A stretch of DNA of 64,000 nucleotides. Source: Flavobacteriales bacterium (GTDB lineage Bacteria; Bacteroidota; Bacteroidia; Flavobacteriales_F; PHOS-HE28). The notes beneath the pieces are model-generated. The model was not told where the DNA came from and ran no database searches. It saw nothing but the letters and a program-made list of their open reading frames with translations. The stretch lies in NCBI GenBank assembly GCA_016713875.1, contig JADJOI010000003.1, forward strand, positions 3,782,001 through 3,846,000. Reading direction: 5' to 3'. Positions 15,979-24,639 of the stretch are shown piece after piece; within the stretch, counting starts at the first letter, position 1, and each line of letters starts with the position of its first letter. The translations under genes and the position numbers were made by a program.

Positions 15979-18822
15979 TCAGCGGTTCACGATGAGCTTG
16001 CGCTTCACGATGCCGGTGGCGGTCTGTCCCGAGATCACGTAGGTGCCCGATGCGAGGTCGGTCAGCTGCACCGGAGCCTGGGTGCCGGTGATCGTGAAGG
16101 AGCGCACCAGCACACCCTGTTCATTGAGCAGGTAGTAGGTGCCCGGGCTGCTGGCCTTCACGGTGCACTCCCCGGCGCTGGGGTTCGGGAACACGTCCAG
16201 TGTCTCCATGCGCACGGCGGACACCTCCTGGGGCGGAGCATCGGCGACCACCACCGGCGCCAGGGTGCCCGTGACGTTCAGCGTATAATCCTCCACCTCG
16301 CCGTAGGTGGAGGTGCCGCAGGGAGTGAGGTTCGCCCCGGCCGCTGCGTCCGTGAGGCGGATCCGCATGCGCACGGCGCCCGTCGTGGTGCCGGTCGGAG
16401 CGGTGATGCTGGTGGTGAACGGTCCCACGCCCTGGGGAGAGGCGTACACGGCCTCACCGGCATCGGTGAGCGTGCCGTTGCGGTTCCAGTCGCACCAGAT
16501 GAGCACGCGGTCCGTGGAATACGGGTTGCCGATGGTGACGGTGATGGACTGGGCCACGCCCACGCTGACGGTCGTGCTCAGGTTGGTGAAGTTGGAGTAG
16601 GAGGAGGCCCCGCTCGGATTGTTGATGCTGCCCATGCTCACGTTGGTGATGCGCTCGTAGGCGGTGTTCGAGGTGCCTGCCGTGCAATAGGTGACCACCG
16701 TGTTCACCGTCATGGTGATGGAGTTGCTGGTGGCCGTGGTGGGCGAGGCGCAGGGCGAGTTCGAGGTCATCACGCAACCGACCACGGCACCATTGGTGAG
16801 CGTGGTGGTGGTGTAGGTGGCGCTGTTCGTGCCCACGTTCGCGCCGTTCACGCGCCACTGGTAGCCGGGGCTGGTGCCTCCATTGGTGGGCGTGGCCGTG
16901 AAGGTCACACTGCTGCCGGAATTGGTCGGGTTGCTCCCGGCCGTGATGGCGATGCTCACCGCAGGGGTCACCGTGCCGCTCACCGTCATGGTGATCGCGT
17001 TGCTGGTGGCCGGGTTGCCCGTCACCCCGGCGAGGTTGGAGGTCATCACACAGGATACCACCGCCCCGTTCGTCAGTGTGGTGGAGGTGAAGGTGGGCGA
17101 GTTGGTGCCCACGTTCGCGCCGTTCACGCGCCATTGGTAGCTGGGGCTGGTGCCTCCGTTGGTGGGCGTGGCCGTGAAGGTGACGCCCGCCCCGGTGCAG
17201 GTGGGGTTGGTGCCGCCCGTGAGCGCGATGCTGACACCGGCGGCGTTGCTGCACGGGGTGATCTGGTAGGAGAAGATGCGTGTGCGTGCGGCGCTGGCCC
17301 CGCTGGTACCGCCCATGTACTCGCTGGTGCTCCAGAACGTCACACCGTCGGGGTCCAGGCACTGGTGCGCGTAATCGCCCACCCGATTGGTGCCGGTCTG
17401 GTGACCCGTGCCCGCCACCACGAGCGATTCGGTCAGCGGCAGCGTGCCGAGCGGATCGCACGAGCGGCGGCCGGTCCAGTAGAGGCTGGGGTACATGCTG
17501 GTGGAGTTCGAGCGCAGGTAAGAGAGGCCGATCGATCCGTTGTTGTCCATGCAGATCGAGCCCATCCAGCGGGTGTCCGTGCCGGGGGCGTAGATGCCCT
17601 CCTGGTACATGCTCCACGCACCGGTGCTCTGGTTCTGCCGCAGTTCGCACCACTTGATGCCGCGCTGGGTGCTGTTGATGCGCACGGCCCAATTGAGCAT
17701 CACGGTGTTGTATCCGTTCCACGATCTCCACTGCGCGCGGTACATCATGGCACCACCGATGCCGTCCAGCTTCTGGGTCGTGCCCGGTTGCGGACAGTCG
17801 TTCCAACTGGCATTGTACGAGCCGTCGAACGCCGCGGCGGTGATGTTGGTGGCCAGGGCGATGGAGGCCGTGGGCGTGGCGGGCACCCAGTTCACCGTCA
17901 TGTTGTACACGTTCACGCGGTCGAAGAACCCGGTGCCCCAGCCATTGTCGGAGTAGGAGAAGATGGGACAGGGGCCGCTCGCGGGCAGGGTGCCGTCGGC
18001 GGCGCAACCGGGCAGGGGTACGAAGAAGCCGGCCTTGGGCGGCGAGTAGTTCACGTAGACCGCGCGGGCGCCCGGGGTGCCGGCCACCATGGCCGCACGT
18101 TCGAAGGCGAAGACCTTCTGCGTGCTCTGATTGGAGGTCATGTAATACCCGTCATGCCACACGCTGAATTTCAGATAGTCCGGGAACTGGGGCGAGGTGT
18201 AGGTGTACGTGTAGTACGAGCCGGTGGGATCGGACGTGGTGCTCACCGCGATGTAGATGCGCCGGTCCGTGCTTGTGCCGAACTGGGCGAGCATCCAGCG
18301 GTTGGCCGGTTTGTCGTACAGCACGATGGGATCGCCGCTGTTGCCGGTCGGCGGGTTCCACAGGTTGCCTAACGTACCGGTAAGCAGCAGCGCACCGGTG
18401 CTCTTGTTGTAGATCCGGAACGTGGTCGAATTGATCATCTGCACATAGTGGCTCGGCCCTGCCGCGCCCGAGGGATCGTAAGGCCGGAAGCCGCTGGCGG
18501 TGCCGCCGTTGAAGCTGATCTTCATGCCGCCTGCCCCGCGCTCATCGCCCTCGGCGCGCTGTAGGGTGGCCTCGTCGTTGGCATAGGGTGGCCCGTCCTC
18601 TCCTGTGAACTCGTATTTCGGGGGTTCCCGATGAAGGCGGTCCTTGGACTCCCCCCGAACGGGCGAGAAGTCCTGCGGGACGGGGTTCTCGGAGAAGATC
18701 TCGCTCAGGGGGCGCGTGATGTGGAAACCGGTGGCGACGATGGCCCCGCTTTCCTGCGAGGCTTCCTGGGCGAACGCGCTGAACGAAGCCGCGCAGAACA
18801 CAATGGCGAGCGTTGTTCTCAT
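15979..18822 (-). CDS. Large secreted protein with Ig-like repeats, GEVED domain and T9SS tail
   Basis: A 947-residue protein with signal peptide (MRTTLAIVFCAASFSAFAQ). The first 580 residues look like a beta-propeller or hydrolase-like exoprotein (blocks YDKPANRWMLAQFG, WHDGYYMTSNQ, MGSICMDNNGSIGLSYLRS). Two nearly identical Ig-like repeats of about 85 residues follow (SYQWRVNGANVGTNS and GYQWRVNGANVGTNS), then a GEVED domain (YCTAG... to TYGEVEDYTLNV) and a type A sorting domain (VFPNPSAGECTV, GTYVISGQTATGIVKRKLIV). It is probably a surface-exposed or released adhesin-like or degradative protein. The ATG at 18822 is set by the signal peptide; the longer ORF is spurious. Confidence 0.85.
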   Translation of the reverse strand: MRTTLAIVFCAASFSAFAQEASQESGAIVATGFHITRPLSEIFSENPVPQDFSPVRGESKDRLHREPPKYEFTGEDGPPYANDEATLQRAEGDERGAGGMKISFNGGTASGFRPYDPSGAAGPSHYVQMINSTTFRIYNKSTGALLLTGTLGNLWNPPTGNSGDPIVLYDKPANRWMLAQFGTSTDRRIYIAVSTTSDPTGSYYTYTYTSPQFPDYLKFSVWHDGYYMTSNQSTQKVFAFERAAMVAGTPGARAVYVNYSPPKAGFFVPLPGCAADGTLPASGPCPIFSYSDNGWGTGFFDRVNVYNMTVNWVPATPTASIALATNITAAAFDGSYNASWNDCPQPGTTQKLDGIGGAMMYRAQWRSWNGYNTVMLNWAVRINSTQRGIKWCELRQNQSTGAWSMYQEGIYAPGTDTRWMGSICMDNNGSIGLSYLRSNSTSMYPSLYWTGRRSCDPLGTLPLTESLVVAGTGHQTGTNRVGDYAHQCLDPDGVTFWSTSEYMGGTSGASAARTRIFSYQITPCSNAAGVSIALTGGTNPTCTGAGVTFTATPTNGGTSPSYQWRVNGANVGTNSPTFTSTTLTNGAVVSCVMTSNLAGVTGNPATSNAITMTVSGTVTPAVSIAITAGSNPTNSGSSVTFTATPTNGGTSPGYQWRVNGANVGTNSATYTTTTLTNGAVVGCVMTSNSPCASPTTATSNSITMTVNTVVTYCTAGTSNTAYERITNVSMGSINNPSGASSYSNFTNLSTTVSVGVAQSITVTIGNPYSTDRVLIWCDWNRNGTLTDAGEAVYASPQGVGPFTTSITAPTGTTTGAVRMRIRLTDAAAGANLTPCGTSTYGEVEDYTLNVTGTLAPVVVADAPPQEVSAVRMETLDVFPNPSAGECTVKASSPGTYYLLNEQGVLVRSFTITGTQAPVQLTDLASGTYVISGQTATGIVKRKLIVNR
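16706..17235. repeat. Tandem pair of near-identical Ig-like coding repeats
   Basis: Two adjacent units of about 255 bp in the secreted-protein gene agree at most positions, with identical runs such as CCCACGTTCGCGCCGTTCAC in both. This points to a recent duplication and gives a site for unit loss or gain. Confidence 0.7.
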
Positions 18823-18934
18823 GGAGGGTGGGTTGGGTGTTGGGCTGAACGAATGTGCGGTTTTTCCCGCTCCCTCCCACGGGCTTCGATTGAACGATGC
18901 CCGACGTCGCCGGATCGCGGTCCAGGGAAGACCG

Positions 18935-19750
18935 TTACCGCCGGATGAGGAAGGCGACGTCGAGGGCGTAGAGCGTGGTGCTTCGCAGGGCCGTGAGGTC
19001 CACGCCATGCAGCCACATGAGGCCGGTGCCCCACTGGCCGCGCGCGCTCAGGTCCACCCGCTTGCCGATGCGGAAGCCCGCCTGTAGGCCCGCGGAGGCG
19101 CGCAGGTAGGTGCACGCACGCACGGGCACACTGCGGTCCAGGAAGGTGGTCTCGGTGGCGCTTCCGTTCACCTCGTCGGTGCGGATGCCGGTGGCCGTCA
19201 GGGAACCCGATCCCGCGTGCCCCAGTTCGGCGAGCAGGCCCGGCCGTAGGAAAAAGCTGTTGCTGAGGAACAGCGTCCAGTACGGTCCACCGCCCACGGC
19301 GATCTCCAGTTGCGAGATGGAGTAGAAGTACTCGATCGTGCGAGCCGTATCGCCCTGCAGGCTGTCGGTGTGGAAGAAGAGGGTGAAGACCCGGGGTTGA
19401 AGGGCGAGGTGCATCGTCCAACCGTGCTCACTGTTGCGTCCATCGCGCAGGCGGGCCAGGGCGAAGCGCGGGCCGAAGCTCCCTCCGATGGCCGTGCTGG
19501 AATAACCGAAGTAGTAGTCGGAGGGCTTGCCGGCCATCGGTGGAGGGGCTTCGCGGGAGAACTGTGCGAACCGGTCGAAGCCCATGGGCCCATGGTTCTC
19601 CAGCGTCACGCCCACGATGCCACCGATGGCCCGCAGTTTCAGCGGACCCTTCGCGGGCTGATGCCAGTAGGCGGAGTCGGCCGGGTCCTGCGCACCCGCC
19701 ATGCCCTGGCCCAGCAGGACAGCGAGCAGGAAGAACGATGCACGCGGCAT
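18935..19750 (-). CDS. Putative outer-membrane barrel protein
   Basis: A 271-residue protein with signal peptide (MPRASFFLLAVLLGQGMAGAQ). The mature chain has many short amphipathic strands ending in a hydrophobic or aromatic residue (AIGGSFGPRFALARL, FTLFFHTDSL, LDVAFLIRR at the C-terminus), as in 8-12 strand barrels. I cannot assign a family. A -7-like box TACCTTCG at 19774-19781 precedes the ATG. It lies between eno and the large secreted protein, 112 bp upstream of the latter, and may be cotranscribed with it. Confidence 0.65.
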   Translation of the reverse strand: MPRASFFLLAVLLGQGMAGAQDPADSAYWHQPAKGPLKLRAIGGIVGVTLENHGPMGFDRFAQFSREAPPPMAGKPSDYYFGYSSTAIGGSFGPRFALARLRDGRNSEHGWTMHLALQPRVFTLFFHTDSLQGDTARTIEYFYSISQLEIAVGGGPYWTLFLSNSFFLRPGLLAELGHAGSGSLTATGIRTDEVNGSATETTFLDRSVPVRACTYLRASAGLQAGFRIGKRVDLSARGQWGTGLMWLHGVDLTALRSTTLYALDVAFLIRR

Positions 19751-19786
19751 GGAGCGGCCCGGCGGGGCTCCTGCGAAGGTAGCCGG

Positions 19787-21073
19787 TCAGCGGCCGAAGC
19801 GAATGGCCCTGCCCGGGTAGCGGCCGCTCTTGCTCAACTGCTCCTCGATGCGCAGCAGTTGGTTGTACTTCGCGATCCGGTCGCTCCGGCTGGCGCTTCC
19901 GGTCTTGATCATGCCGCAGTTGGTGGCCACGGCCAGGTCGGCGATCGTGGTGTCCTCCGTTTCCCCGCTGCGGTGGCTCATCACGGCGGAGTAGCCGGCG
20001 CGGTGCGCCATCTCCACGGCCTCCAGGGTCTCGGTCAGCGTGCCGATCTGGTTCACCTTCACCAGGATGCTGTTGGCGATGCCCTTGTCGATGCCTTCGG
20101 CCAGCCGCGCGGTGTTGGTCACGAACAGGTCGTCGCCCACCAGTTGGATGGTGGACCCCACGGCCTCGGTGAGCTTCTTCCAGCCGGCCCAGTCGTCCTC
20201 GGCCATGCCGTCCTCGATGCTCACGATGGGGTAGCGCTTGCACCAGTCCTTCCAGAAGGCCACCATCTCGTCGCTGGTGAGGCTGTCGCCTGTGCTTTCC
20301 AGCACGTAGCGTTTCTTCTTGGCGTCGTAGAACTCCGTGCTGGCGCAATCGAGGGCGAGCACGATGTCCTCTCCCGGCCTGTAACCCGCCTTCTCGATGG
20401 CCTGCATCACCACCTTGAGGGCCTCCTCGTTGCTGGGCAGGTCGGGTGCGAACCCGCCTTCGTCACCCACGTTGGTGCCGAGGCCGCGGCCTTTCAGCAC
20501 GGCCTTCAGGTGGTGGAAGACCTCGGCGCCCATGCGCAGGCCCTGCGCGAAGCTGGTGGCGCCCACGGGCATGATCATGAATTCCTGGACATCCACCTTG
20601 TTGTCGGCGTGCGCACCACCGTTGAGGATGTTCATCAAGGGCACCGGCAGGGTGGAGGCGTTGGCGCCGCCCACATAGCGGTAGAGCGGCAACCCGGCCT
20701 GGCTGGCGGCGGCCTTGGCCACGGCGAGGCTCACGCCCAGGATGGCGTTCGCGCCCAGGTTGCTCTTGTTCGGGGTGCCGTCCAGTCCCATCATCGCCTT
20801 GTCGATCAAGGCCTGCTGATCCACGGGTGCCCCGTGCAGCTCATCGTTCAGGGTCGTGTTCACATGCTCCACGGCCTTGGTGACGCCCTTGCCGAGGTAG
20901 CGCTTCTTGTCGCCGTCGCGCAGCTCCATGGCCTCGTGGGCGCCGGTGCTAGCGCCGCTGGGGACGGCGGCACGGCCCATGTCGCCCTCATCGGTGAACA
21001 CGTCCACTTCGATGGTGGGGTTGCCGCGGGAATCCAGGATCTCGCGGGCTTGGATCTTGGCGATCAGGCTCAT
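19787..21073 (-). CDS. eno: Enolase
   Basis: A 428-residue enolase (2-phosphoglycerate to phosphoenolpyruvate) with full family length. Seen: the N-terminal ILDSRGNPT, the flexible loop SGASTGAHEA, metal-binding residues in VLALDCASTEF, IEDGM and VGDDL, catalytic Lys in LVKVNQIGT, and the signature MIKTGSASRSDR. The cytosolic enzyme feeds glycolysis and also supplies PEP to MurA. It follows carA by 64 bp and is probably read from the carA promoter or its own, which I cannot see. Confidence 0.98.
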   Translation of the reverse strand: MSLIAKIQAREILDSRGNPTIEVDVFTDEGDMGRAAVPSGASTGAHEAMELRDGDKKRYLGKGVTKAVEHVNTTLNDELHGAPVDQQALIDKAMMGLDGTPNKSNLGANAILGVSLAVAKAAASQAGLPLYRYVGGANASTLPVPLMNILNGGAHADNKVDVQEFMIMPVGATSFAQGLRMGAEVFHHLKAVLKGRGLGTNVGDEGGFAPDLPSNEEALKVVMQAIEKAGYRPGEDIVLALDCASTEFYDAKKKRYVLESTGDSLTSDEMVAFWKDWCKRYPIVSIEDGMAEDDWAGWKKLTEAVGSTIQLVGDDLFVTNTARLAEGIDKGIANSILVKVNQIGTLTETLEAVEMAHRAGYSAVMSHRSGETEDTTIADLAVATNCGMIKTGSASRSDRIAKYNQLLRIEEQLSKSGRYPGRAIRFGR

Positions 21074-21084
21074 GGGGAATGCTG

Positions 21085-21124
21085 GGGGGGGAGGCGGAAA
21101 GCTGAAAGTGGGAAACTGGAACGG
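21085..21124. repeat. Degenerate purine-rich word repeat in carA-eno spacer
   Basis: A run of eight G is followed by related words (GGCGGAAAGC, TGAAAGTGGG, AAACTGGAAC). The spacer is otherwise featureless. It looks like a decayed tandem word repeat. Confidence 0.35.
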
Positions 21125-21137
21125 CCCTTCTCGCCGG

Positions 21138-22274
21138 TCATGCGTTCTGGTGAAGGGGCTTTGGTACGGCGGTGTGCGCCTTCATGTTCTCCACGAAGTC
21201 GTCAAAGAGATAGCGCGCATCGTTGGGGCCGGGACCCGCTTCGGGATGGTGCTGTACGCTGAACACGGGCCGCCCCTTGAGGCGCAGCCCGGCGATGCTG
21301 CCGTCGTTGAGGTGCACGTGGGTGATCTCCACATCGGCATGGGCTTCGGCCTGGGCGCGGCGGGCCACGAATCCATGGTTCTGGCTGGTGATCTCGTCGT
21401 GCCCGGTCACCAGGTTCTTCACCGGGTGATTGATCCCGCGATGGCCGTGGTGCATCTTCTCGGTGCCGATGCCGAGGCTCTCGGCCAGGAGCTGATGCCC
21501 CAGGCAGATGCCGAACACGGGCAGGCCGGTGGATCGGATGGCGGTCACCAGCGCCACGCTGGCGGGCATGGCGGCCGGGTCGCCCGGGCCGTTGCTGAGC
21601 AGGAAGCCGCTGGGCCGCCAGGAGAGGATGTCCTCCAAGGGGGTGTGCATGGGGAACACGCGCACCAGGCATCCGCGCTCGGTGAGGCAGCGCAGGATGT
21701 TGGTCTTCACACCGAAATCCACCAAGGCCACGCGATGGGGGGAGCCGGGGTCGCCCGCTTCAAAGGCGGTGGCGGCGGTCACACGGCTGCTCAGTTCCAG
21801 CCCGGCCATGGAGGGCACGGCGAGCAGGCGTTCGCGCAGGCGCGTTGGATCCAGCTCGGTGCTGCTGATGACCGCGTTCTGCGCACCATGGTCACGGATA
21901 TGGCGCACCAGTCGACGCGTGTCCACCTCGCTGATGCCCACGGTACCGGCCTGTCTCAGGTGATCCTCCAGGGACCCCGTGCCACCGGGCCGGCTCCACA
22001 CGTCGCTGAACTTTTTCACCACGAGCCCGGCGATGGTCACGCGGGCGCTCTCCTCCTCACCGGCCTTGACGCCATAGTTGCCGATGTGGGGCGAGGCCAT
22101 CACCATGAGCTGGCCGGTGTAGCTGGGGTCGGAGAAGATCTCCTGGTACCCGGTCATCCCCGTATTGAAGCAGATCTCGCCCGTGGCGATGCCCGTTGCG
22201 CCGATGGCGCGGCCCTCGAACAAGGTGCCGTCCGCGAGCAACAGGACGGCCTTGGGGCGTTGGCTGACCAACAT
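21138..22274 (-). CDS. carA: Carbamoyl phosphate synthase small subunit
   Basis: A 378-residue glutamine amidotransferase subunit that hydrolyses glutamine and channels ammonia to CarB for arginine and pyrimidine synthesis. The N-terminal CPSase small domain (LADGTLFEG, FNTGMTGYQEI) is followed by a class I GATase with nucleophile Cys in GICLGHQLL and His/Glu in VQHHPEAGPGP. carB is not in the window. The ATG at 22274 gives the family N-terminus and lies 8 bp after a perfect TATCTTTG box; the longer ORF is a shadow of the next gene. Confidence 0.97.
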   Translation of the reverse strand: MLVSQRPKAVLLLADGTLFEGRAIGATGIATGEICFNTGMTGYQEIFSDPSYTGQLMVMASPHIGNYGVKAGEEESARVTIAGLVVKKFSDVWSRPGGTGSLEDHLRQAGTVGISEVDTRRLVRHIRDHGAQNAVISSTELDPTRLRERLLAVPSMAGLELSSRVTAATAFEAGDPGSPHRVALVDFGVKTNILRCLTERGCLVRVFPMHTPLEDILSWRPSGFLLSNGPGDPAAMPASVALVTAIRSTGLPVFGICLGHQLLAESLGIGTEKMHHGHRGINHPVKNLVTGHDEITSQNHGFVARRAQAEAHADVEITHVHLNDGSIAGLRLKGRPVFSVQHHPEAGPGPNDARYLFDDFVENMKAHTAVPKPLHQNA

Positions 22275-22281
22275 CGGGCGC

Positions 22282-22289
22282 CAAAGATA
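22282..22289 (-). promoter_or_regulatory. Candidate -7 box of carA
   Basis: TATCTTTG on the minus strand, perfect TAnnTTTG, 7 bp before the ATG. The expected -33 region is GC-rich with no TTG. Confidence 0.45.
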
Positions 22290-22345
22290 CCCGGTGGGCC
22301 CATCGGCGCCGGGCCCAGTTGTCCACAGCTGTGGGATCGGCCGGG

Positions 22346-24517
22346 TCAGGGCAGCTGTTCCAGGCGCACGGCCGTGGGGGTCGCGCCACCGATGGTCACC
22401 AGCACCAGATCGCGGTCGTTGCGCGAGCCGGTGTACTTCACCAGGCCGTCCAGGTTCACATCGGCCTGCAGGTATCCGCTGCTCACCGCCGTGGGAGGCG
22501 TTCCGCCGATCGACACCAGCACCGCATCCCGGTCGTTGGTCGCGCCCACGTAGCTCACCTTGCCGTCCAAGGTGGCGTTGCCGGTCCACAGCGTGCGCAG
22601 GTTGCCGCGTTCGCGGCGTGGCTCGCTACCGTAACAGGCCGTCGACGGATCGCGCAGGTCCAGCGACAGCGTCGAGCTGCCCAGGTCGAGCGGCGCGGCC
22701 GACATCGCGGCCAGGTGGTTGCGGTGCCGCACGGCCACATGGGCGAAGCGCGCAGGCGCCGTCATGATCAGCGGTGACACGCCGTCCAGCGAGACCACCT
22801 GACCGTTGCGCTGAAGAAGCGCCGGAGCACGGTCGATGAGCACGTTGGGATCGGTCGCATCCCGCAGTTCGATCAGGACCCAGTCCACCACGGCTTCCGG
22901 TCCGCCGTTGTTCAGCGCGCCCGGTGTCAATGTGGCCCCGGGTCCGGCGGTGGGGGTGAGGCCCAGGGCGGAATAGGGCTCCACATCGGGGATCAGACCC
23001 TGCACGCGCAATTCGTCGCGCATCCAGCCGAGCAGCGGTTCGAAAGGACCGTCGAGGAGCACGTCCACGTTCATCTCCACCTCGTGCGGCAGCACGGTGA
23101 TGGGGATGCTCGCGCACACCACGGTGTCCAGCGCGTTGGCCACCTGCAGTTCGGCGAAGAAGGTGCCGGGGCCGGTGAAGGTGTGCTGCACGTTGGGCCC
23201 GCTGGCGGCCGGGGCGCCATCGGACCACGACCAGGTGTAGGTCGGGTTGCCGCCGAGGGGGTCCACGGCCTGCGCGCTGAAGGAGACCGTCAGCTGGGGA
23301 CCGACACCGAAGGAGAGGTCGGCCTCGGCGTTCACGCACTGGGGCCCCGAGCTGGGCACGTGGACCACGCGTTTCACGGCACCCGTGAAGGCGGGCAGGT
23401 CGTAGTAGGACAGGTAGAACAGGTCGCCACCGGGGCCGGTGAGGAACTGGGTACAGAAGTTCGCCTGTGTTCCCCCATAGTGCGTGGTGTCCATGAAGGT
23501 CCCCTCGGCCACCACACTCCCCAAGGCGTCCAGCTGGGCCCACTTCACCCAGCCGCGGATGAAGTCGCCGTAGAAGTAACGGCCGTTCCAGATGCCGGGA
23601 TAGTTGCTGCCGCGGTAGGTCACTCCGCCCGTGACGGCCGCGCCCAGGCCGAGGTGTGGGTAGGTGATCAGCGGATCGGTGAAGGCGGGGTCGTCACAGG
23701 TGCCGTCCGGGAGCCGGCCCAGTTCGCCACAGATCGGCCAGCCGAAGTTGGCGCCCGGTGCCGCCAGATGCACGTCCTCCCAGGCCAGGGCGTGGTTGTT
23801 CGCACCCACCGTGCCGATCAAGAACCGGTCGGTCTGCGGGTCGAAATGACCACGAAAGGGGTTGCGCAGGCCGCTGCAGTAGATGGTCTTCAGCACACCA
23901 TTGGCGTTCAACGGCCCCGGTGTGGCGTCGGCGAAGGGGTTGTCATCGGGCGCACTGCCGTCCCACCGGAAGCGGTGAAGCTTGCCGAAGGCGCTGGCCA
24001 TGTCCTGCGCGTTCGCAGGGGTGTGGTCATCGCCGACGGCGAGCAGGATGGTGGTGTCCGGCAGGAACGCGAAGGCCCCGCCGGTGTGGCAGCAGCCTGT
24101 GTAGACCGGGGTCTCCCAGATCAGCGTTTCGCTGCTGGGGAGCGCACTGCTGCCCAGGTGTTTGAAGGTCGACAGCCGGTTGCGCTGCCCGTCGGTGGAA
24201 CGGTAGACGAACACGGCCGAGTCGGTGGCGAAATAGGGGCTGATCCAGAGGCCCACCAGGCCATGCTCGGCGCTGTTATCCACCGGCAGCACCATGTAGG
24301 TCGCCAGGGTCACCGGGGCCTGGGCCACCGGGGTGGTGGAGATGCGGATGAGGCCGTCCTTCTGGCCCACCAGGATGCGTCCGTCCGGCAGGAACGCGGC
24401 GGTCGTGGGGGCATTGATCCCGCTGGCGATGGTGGTGACGGTGAAGTCGGGGGGTTGGGCGACAGCGGCAAGGGCACCCAGTAGGGCCGGCAGCAGCATG
24501 GAACGAAGGATGCGCAT
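22346..24517 (-). CDS. Secreted glucose/sorbosone dehydrogenase-like protein with PKD and a shared C-terminal module
   Basis: A 723-residue protein with signal peptide (MRILRSMLLPALLGALAAVAQ). Residues about 25-380 form a six-bladed propeller of the glucose/sorbosone dehydrogenase family: GLVGLWISPYF, GGAFAFLPD, CSGLRNPFR, NFGWPICGE. A PKD domain follows (about 405-470, TWSWSDG). The last 250 residues are a module shared with the protein at 49333-53181 and end in two KYTG/SYVG-xx-NDRDxxLVxIGG-xxPTA units with a DVNLDG loop that looks dockerin-like. No standard T9SS tail is seen, so this module may replace it. Whether it is a PQQ enzyme is not proven. A TACATTTG box lies at 24536. Confidence 0.8.
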   Translation of the reverse strand: MRILRSMLLPALLGALAAVAQPPDFTVTTIASGINAPTTAAFLPDGRILVGQKDGLIRISTTPVAQAPVTLATYMVLPVDNSAEHGLVGLWISPYFATDSAVFVYRSTDGQRNRLSTFKHLGSSALPSSETLIWETPVYTGCCHTGGAFAFLPDTTILLAVGDDHTPANAQDMASAFGKLHRFRWDGSAPDDNPFADATPGPLNANGVLKTIYCSGLRNPFRGHFDPQTDRFLIGTVGANNHALAWEDVHLAAPGANFGWPICGELGRLPDGTCDDPAFTDPLITYPHLGLGAAVTGGVTYRGSNYPGIWNGRYFYGDFIRGWVKWAQLDALGSVVAEGTFMDTTHYGGTQANFCTQFLTGPGGDLFYLSYYDLPAFTGAVKRVVHVPSSGPQCVNAEADLSFGVGPQLTVSFSAQAVDPLGGNPTYTWSWSDGAPAASGPNVQHTFTGPGTFFAELQVANALDTVVCASIPITVLPHEVEMNVDVLLDGPFEPLLGWMRDELRVQGLIPDVEPYSALGLTPTAGPGATLTPGALNNGGPEAVVDWVLIELRDATDPNVLIDRAPALLQRNGQVVSLDGVSPLIMTAPARFAHVAVRHRNHLAAMSAAPLDLGSSTLSLDLRDPSTACYGSEPRRERGNLRTLWTGNATLDGKVSYVGATNDRDAVLVSIGGTPPTAVSSGYLQADVNLDGLVKYTGSRNDRDLVLVTIGGATPTAVRLEQLP

Positions 24518-24535
24518 GGTGAAAGCAGAGGGCGG

Positions 24536-24543
24536 CAAATGTA
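24536..24543 (-). promoter_or_regulatory. Candidate -7 box of the GSDH-like gene
   Basis: TACATTTG on the minus strand, perfect TAnnTTTG, 18 bp upstream of the start codon at 24517. No clear -33 box. Confidence 0.45.
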
Positions 24544-24620
24544 TCCCGCAGGCGATGGATCCCCGACGCGATCGGGTGGGGCGCTGCGCCACCGGCGGCG
24601 CACGATCGTGGAACCTCCCG

Positions 24621-24628
24621 TAGGTTCG
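24621..24628 (+). promoter_or_regulatory. Candidate -7 box of the acyltransferase gene
   Basis: TAGGTTCG, one base off TAnnTTTG, 11 bp before the ATG at 24640. Confidence 0.3.
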
Positions 24629-24639
24629 GGCTCCCGGCG

